Below, one piece after another: positions 60,688 to 64,000 of a DNA stretch of 64,000 nt (position 1 is the first letter of the stretch; each line of letters opens with the position of its first letter). A program made the position numbers and the translations under genes. The stretch lies in assembly GCF_028737215.1 (NCBI RefSeq), contig NZ_JAQZAM010000009.1:204761-268760 (forward strand). Reading direction: 5' to 3'. Under the pieces are notes generated by a model. That model saw nothing but the letters and a program-made list of their open reading frames with translations, was not told where the DNA came from and did no database searches. This DNA is from Actinomycetospora chibensis (GTDB taxonomy: Bacteria > Actinomycetota > Actinomycetes > Mycobacteriales > Pseudonocardiaceae).

Positions 60688-61512
60688 ATGCCCCTTCGTG
60701 CTCCCCGCACCCTGCGCACGGTCGTGGTGGGAGGTCTGTTGATCGGCGCGACGGCGATCGGCGCCGGTTCCGCCGCCGCTGCGCCCGAGCCGACCGAACC
60801 GCCGCCGGTGCCCGCACGCTGCGGACAGACCGTCGAGGCGGCCCCCGGCCAAACGGTCCGCGTCACGCCGACCCTCGGGCTCCCCTTCCTCGTGCCGGTG
60901 GAGGAGGGAATGGACCCGATCCGCCGCTCCGTGTCCGGGGTTCTCTGCCGGGTGAAGGTCGACGTCGTGGAGCCCGTGACCTCGGCGGCAGCGCAGGCTG
61001 CGCCACCCCTGCGGCCCGTGACCGAGGCCGTAGAGGGAGCGGCGGGCACCGCGGAGGCCGCCACGGACCCCGAGCCCGAGGCGGCGGCGGCCACGCCGGC
61101 GGTCCCGGACGCCTCCGCGGCCCCGGCCTTCACCCCTCAGCAGGCCGCGGCCGCGGCGCCGGCGTTCGCCCCCGCGTTCGGCACCCTCCCGTCGTCCTTC
61201 CTCCGCGACGCCGCCGGTCCCGCGCCGGGCGGCGGCCGCTTCGACGCGGCGACGCTGCTCGGCTCCGCCTTCGGCGGGCTCCGCGCCGACCTCCCTGGCG
61301 GCTTCGCCGCCGCGCCCGTCAGCGCCGTCACCACCGCGAGCCAGGTACAGGCGCTCCCGGTAGCCGGGCTGGCCAACGGCGGCGTCGGCGTTCCCTCGAT
61401 GCTCGCGGTGCTGGGGCTCGCCGGAGTCACCGCGCTCGTCGTGCGCCGGTTCACGCTGCGCCCGCAGGGGCGAACTGCCAGGTCCGCGGCCGCTGACGAC
61501 GCGCGGGACTGA
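60688..61512 (+). CDS. secreted Ala/Pro-rich protein with C-terminal anchor
   Basis: A 274-residue protein: Sec signal peptide (basic start, hydrophobic TVVVGGLLIGATAIGAGS, cleavage near AAAA/PEP), a short globular part with two Cys (ARCGQTV and VLCRVKV, likely a disulphide), a long Ala/Pro/Glu low-complexity stretch, and a C-terminal helix (MLAVLGLAGVTALVV) with a basic tail. It may be an envelope-surface protein. GAGGAAGG precedes the ATG. The longer upstream frame has different composition and was dropped. Confidence 0.75.
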   Translation: MPLRAPRTLRTVVVGGLLIGATAIGAGSAAAAPEPTEPPPVPARCGQTVEAAPGQTVRVTPTLGLPFLVPVEEGMDPIRRSVSGVLCRVKVDVVEPVTSAAAQAAPPLRPVTEAVEGAAGTAEAATDPEPEAAAATPAVPDASAAPAFTPQQAAAAAPAFAPAFGTLPSSFLRDAAGPAPGGGRFDAATLLGSAFGGLRADLPGGFAAAPVSAVTTASQVQALPVAGLANGGVGVPSMLAVLGLAGVTALVVRRFTLRPQGRTARSAAADDARD

Positions 61513-61523
61513 GCTCCCAGGCC

Positions 61524-62627
61524 GTGAGTCGGCGACTGCGACGTCCCGCTACTCGGGGGAGGGCGGGCGACAAGGCGGGCCGTTCCGGACCTCGCTGTCC
61601 GGAACGGCTCGTCGTGATGGTCCTCGCGGTCGCCGCACTGCTCGGGTCCGGCGCCAGTGTCGGGGCGCGGCACGCCGCGGCCGACCCCATCGTCCCGCCC
61701 GGAGCCTCCGACGCCGTCACGTCCCTCGCCCAGGCCAACGCCCGCGCGGCCGACGCCACGGAGGCGTCGCTGGACGCGCAGGAGCAGCTCGAGGTCCGCC
61801 GGGGCGAGGCCGACCGCACCCGCGGGGAGGCCGACGCCGCCCGCGAGGTCGCCGACGCCGCCCGCGCCGAGCGCGACGTCGCCTTCGGTGAGGTCGACCA
61901 GGTCTCCCGCGCCGCCTACCAGGGCGGACAGCTCGACCCGCTGGGTGCGCTGCTGGGCGCCGAGTCCCCGCAGGCGTACCTGGACCGCACCTCGCTGCTG
62001 GACACCATCTCCGAGGAGAACCGTGTCCTGGTCCAGCGCTTCCTCGACGCCACCGCGGTCGCCGAGGGCGCCGAGCGCGACGCCGACGCCCGCGCGCTCG
62101 ACGCCGAGCGTTCCGCCGCCGATGCGCAGCGCACCGCCGACGACGCCCAGCGCCGCAAGGACGACGCCGACCGCGAGGTCGCCGCGGCCGAGCAAGCCCT
62201 CGCCGACGCCTCACCCGAGACCCTGGCCGCGCTGCGCCGCGGCGGCACCACGAACTTCCCCACCGACATCGCCGGCACCGGCATCGCCATCGAGGCGCTG
62301 AAGGTGGCGCTGACCCAGCAGGGCAAGCCCTACCTCTGGGGCGCCACCGGGCCGAGTACCTACGACTGCTCCGGGCTGGTGCAGTGGGCCTACCGCCAGG
62401 TCGGGGTCGGGCTGCCGCGGGTGTCGCGCCAGCAGGCCCTGATCGGCATCCCGGTGTCCTTCCCGGACGCCCGTCCCGGCGACCTGCTGTTCTTCAACGA
62501 GCCCGTCACCCACGTCGGCTTCTACGTCGGCGACGGCAAGTTCCTCGAGGCCCCGCAGTCCGGCGACGTCGTCAAGGTCTCCCAGGTCCGCAGCAGCCTG
62601 TCCGGCGTGCGGCGCGTCGTCCTCTAG
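61524..62627 (+). CDS. NlpC/P60 peptidoglycan endopeptidase
   Basis: A 367-residue secreted cell-wall hydrolase: signal sequence with VMVLAVAALLGSGA (residues 30-50), a long Ala/Glu/Arg coiled-coil region (residues 60-235), and an NlpC/P60 domain with the catalytic Cys in YDCSGLVQWAY near 285 and His in THVGFYVGDG near 332. This is the RipA/RipC-type layout where the coiled coil inhibits or positions the domain. GTG 61524 starts 11 bases after the preceding gene, likely one transcript. Confidence 0.92.
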   Translation: MSRRLRRPATRGRAGDKAGRSGPRCPERLVVMVLAVAALLGSGASVGARHAAADPIVPPGASDAVTSLAQANARAADATEASLDAQEQLEVRRGEADRTRGEADAAREVADAARAERDVAFGEVDQVSRAAYQGGQLDPLGALLGAESPQAYLDRTSLLDTISEENRVLVQRFLDATAVAEGAERDADARALDAERSAADAQRTADDAQRRKDDADREVAAAEQALADASPETLAALRRGGTTNFPTDIAGTGIAIEALKVALTQQGKPYLWGATGPSTYDCSGLVQWAYRQVGVGLPRVSRQQALIGIPVSFPDARPGDLLFFNEPVTHVGFYVGDGKFLEAPQSGDVVKVSQVRSSLSGVRRVVL

Positions 62628-62657
62628 CCGCCACGGCTCCACTGCGCTGAGCGACTC

Positions 62658-62687
62658 TTGCCAATGAAATCTAAGTCAGATTATATT
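62658..62687 (+). promoter_or_regulatory. promoter upstream of the DUF2795 gene
   Basis: TTGCCA (62658-62663), then TATATT (62682-62687) after 18 bases (or TTATAT after 17). Operator site 11 lies in the spacer and reaches the -10. Confidence 0.5.
62670..62685. promoter_or_regulatory. palindromic operator, site 11
   Basis: TCTAAGT-CA-GATTATA, family member lying across a promoter spacer and -10 box. Confidence 0.58.
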
Positions 62688-62702
62688 TCATCCGGTACAC
62701 GG

Positions 62703-63131
62703 ATGAGCGCTCCTCGTGATCACGATCTGCGCTCGGCAGACGTCGGCGCCCGTAGCGCCGGCGAGAACGGGGCGTCAGAGATGACTGAACCATCCGGACA
62801 ATCACCCAACGCGAGGATCGCGTCGCTCGATCACCGCCTCGCCCCCGTCCTCGACGCCCTCGCCTTCCCGGCGTCGCGGTGGGAGCTGGTCATGGCCGCC
62901 GAGACCTACGGCGCCGATCTGAGAACCCGAACGGCTCTGCGACGCCTGGTGCGGTCCAGGTACTCCTCGCGCGCAATGCTCCTGCACGAGATCGCCGCGA
63001 ACGGCGGAGCCCCCCGCACTCCGGTCGAGGTGACATCAAGGCCACCACGGGTCCCGCCGCAGGGGCAGCGCGCGGCTGCCCGACCGCCCGCCCCCGGACG
63101 GTCCCCGCGAGACGTGAGGAGCTCCGGGTGA
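62703..63131 (+). CDS. DUF2795-domain protein
   Basis: A frame of 142 residues from ATG 62703; ATG 62781 would give 116 residues and cannot be excluded. The central part reads LDALAFPASRWELVMAAETY followed by GADLRTRTALRRL and S-R-A-M-L-L-H-E-I, the pattern of DUF2795, a small actinobacterial domain of unknown function. The C-terminal 40 residues are Pro/Arg-rich and likely disordered. The frame is open further upstream to 62658 but that overlaps the promoter. The stop overlaps the next gene's GTG (63128-63131). Confidence 0.65.
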   Translation: MSAPRDHDLRSADVGARSAGENGASEMTEPSGQSPNARIASLDHRLAPVLDALAFPASRWELVMAAETYGADLRTRTALRRLVRSRYSSRAMLLHEIAANGGAPRTPVEVTSRPPRVPPQGQRAAARPPAPGRSPRDVRSSG

Positions 63132-63433
63132 CTCGCCGCTCGCGCCGTGTCCGCAACCGGAGCGGCCGGGCGCACGACGCGCCTCGTCCTCCCGCGGACG
63201 CGCGCACGTTCTGCCCTGGGTGCGGAGCAGCGCGCTATCGGTGTCAGCTCACCGACGGGTCGGTGGTTCTCCTCGATTCCGCGCCGCGGGAAGGCGGCCG
63301 ATTCCTGGTCAACCCGTACCTGTGCACCGTCGTGGAGGTCCGCACGCCGGCGCAGTGTCGAGGTGTCGGCTTCGTCGAGCACCGCACGGTCTGCGACGCG
63401 GCTGCCGCCGTACCTGCGCCGCGCAGCGCCTGA
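63128..63433 (+). CDS. small zinc-ribbon-like protein
   Basis: A 101-residue protein starting at GTG 63128, which overlaps the preceding stop (GTGA). A Lys/Arg-rich N-terminus is followed by FCPGCGAARYRCQLTDGS, a likely metal-binding Cys cluster (C-x2-C and a third Cys), and a beta-rich part with C at NPYLCTVVEV. No named family recognised. Coupled to the DUF2795 gene. Confidence 0.6.
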   Translation: MTRRSRRVRNRSGRAHDAPRPPADARTFCPGCGAARYRCQLTDGSVVLLDSAPREGGRFLVNPYLCTVVEVRTPAQCRGVGFVEHRTVCDAAAAVPAPRSA

Positions 63434-63896
63434 CCTCGCACTCCGCCGACGCTCGAAGAGGAACCGTAGGGATCGTCAGGACCAGCTCCCGAGATCACGT
63501 TCGCCCAGGACGCTGAGACCCTCTACGTTTTCGTCACCGGCCCCCGCAACTGGCCGAAGACCTACCCCGGCAGCGGAGCGATCGAGGGCATCGACACCAT
63601 CCCTCCGCGGGTCGGTGACGGGCTGGAGCGAGTCCGGGAAGCTCGGCGACCTCGAGTGCCGCTACACGTGGCGGCTCGTCACCGCCGACGGCGTAGCGCA
63701 GTTCGGCAGGACAGCGAAGCAGCGACAGACAGCGCCACGCCCGGGCTTCGGTGCGGTGCGGTGCGGTGCGGCAGAACGATCTCCATCTGGGTGCAGATTG
63801 GGGTGCGAACTGGGGTCGAACGGCGCCGTGGGGGCGAGTTCTGCGACCTTCGACACCAACAAAGTCCGAGGTAGCAGGCCCAGTACCCGCGGTGGA
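63434..63896. other. 463-base gene-poor stretch with gene remnant and repeats
   Basis: A frame from about 63496 reads EITFAQDAETLYVFVTGPR and NWPKTYPGSG, protein-like but without a start and soon decaying, so probably a remnant of a gene I cannot name. GTGCG is repeated four times at 63751-63770. TGGGGTGC-like units recur at about 63788-63818, possibly arm-type repeats of an integration site. No intact gene found. Confidence 0.45.
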
Positions 63897-63945
63897 CCGT
63901 CCTCCTAAAGCGGGTGTCGCAGGTTCGAATCCTGCCGGGGGCGCC
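63897..63945 (+). other. 3' half of a tRNA (Arg-CCT-like), candidate att site
   Basis: Anticodon arm CCGTC-CTCCTAA-AGCGG with anticodon CCT at 63904-63906, variable bases, T arm GCAGG-TTCGAAT-CCTGC (63919-63935) and acceptor 3' strand CGGGGGC (63936-63942), then G and CC. No matching GCCCCCG 5' strand or D arm lies in the bases upstream, and the anticodon stem has a mismatch. It is therefore a fragment, as expected for the far end of an element inserted in a tRNA gene. Confidence 0.7.
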
Positions 63946-63972
63946 GTGTGGTGTCTCAGGACATCGGCATAG

Positions 63973-63999
63973 CCCCGAACCCTCATGGGTTCGGGGTTT
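63973..63999 (+). terminator. Rho-independent terminator
   Basis: CCCCGAACCC (63973-63982), loop TCAT, GGGTTCGGGG (63987-63996), then TTT. Perfect 10-base-pair stem. It sits 28 bases after the tRNA fragment and likely was the tRNA's terminator. Confidence 0.8.
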
Positions 64000-64000
64000 C

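Noticed and set aside
63534..63986. 150-residue minus-strand frame containing PPAGFEPATPALGG
   Set aside because: This peptide is the well-known artefact of translating the complement of a tRNA 3' end; used instead as support for the tRNA fragment.
1..64000. CRISPR arrays, rRNA genes, riboswitches and insertion sequences
   Set aside because: Looked for regular spaced repeats, conserved rRNA stretches, transposase motifs and known riboswitch cores; none was convincing.

Overview
The window is high-GC DNA, dense with genes and with many GTG starts. Numerous 4-base ATGA/GTGA overlaps, six TetR-type regulators and a complete mce lipid-import operon point to a mycolata-like or Pseudonocardia-like actinobacterium. 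The exact genus is inference. There is no rRNA, CRISPR array or intact tRNA. The window starts inside one gene (a WS/DGAT acyltransferase) and ends just beyond a truncated tRNA 3' end.

Region 1 (1-31 kb) is a lipid/isoprenoid-type catabolic neighbourhood. It has two acyl-CoA synthetases, an acyl-CoA dehydrogenase, three enoyl-CoA hydratase/isomerase proteins (one fused to a SnoaL/NTF2-like domain) and a MaoC hydratase. It also has several short-chain dehydrogenases, an F420/FMN-type LLM oxidoreductase, and a P450 with its ferredoxin and ferredoxin reductase. A two-subunit Rieske oxygenase, an aldehyde dehydrogenase, an alpha/beta hydrolase and two phytoene-dehydrogenase-like flavoproteins complete it. 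A small cluster for cytochrome oxidase subunits III and IV hangs on the end of the MaoC/SDR operon. Two genes near 27-29 kb (a TetR and a mycofactocin-type SDR) are broken by apparent one-base indels in C4 tracts.

Region 2 (29-40 kb) is the most unusual part. A full-length PEP-synthase-like protein (ATP-grasp plus swivelling His domain) and a phytoene-dehydrogenase-like flavoprotein face a divergent five-gene operon. That operon encodes two shortened paralogues without the ATP-grasp half, an LLM oxidoreductase and two CrtC/AttH-like lipocalin-fold proteins. I read this as a candidate substrate-phosphorylating system of unknown substrate.

Region 3 (40-56 kb) holds an anchored Cys-rich protein and a universal stress protein. 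It then holds one long minus-strand mce operon: two YrbE permeases, the ATPase, six Mce proteins, an MMPL/RND transporter and a SurA-like foldase. Region 4 (56-64 kb) holds an aldo/keto reductase, a seven-helix membrane protein, a family III CoA-transferase divergent from a FabG-like SDR, two secreted proteins (one an NlpC/P60 peptidase), a DUF2795/zinc-ribbon pair and a candidate attachment site.

A recurring 16-base palindrome (roughly TYTAATC-NN-GATTARA) precedes most catabolic operons from 6 kb to 63 kb. It suggests that the window is largely one regulon, probably controlled by the three closely related TetR proteins encoded at 6.8, 16.0 and 23.9 kb. No thiolase and no hallmark sterol ring-cleavage gene was seen, so the substrate is unknown.
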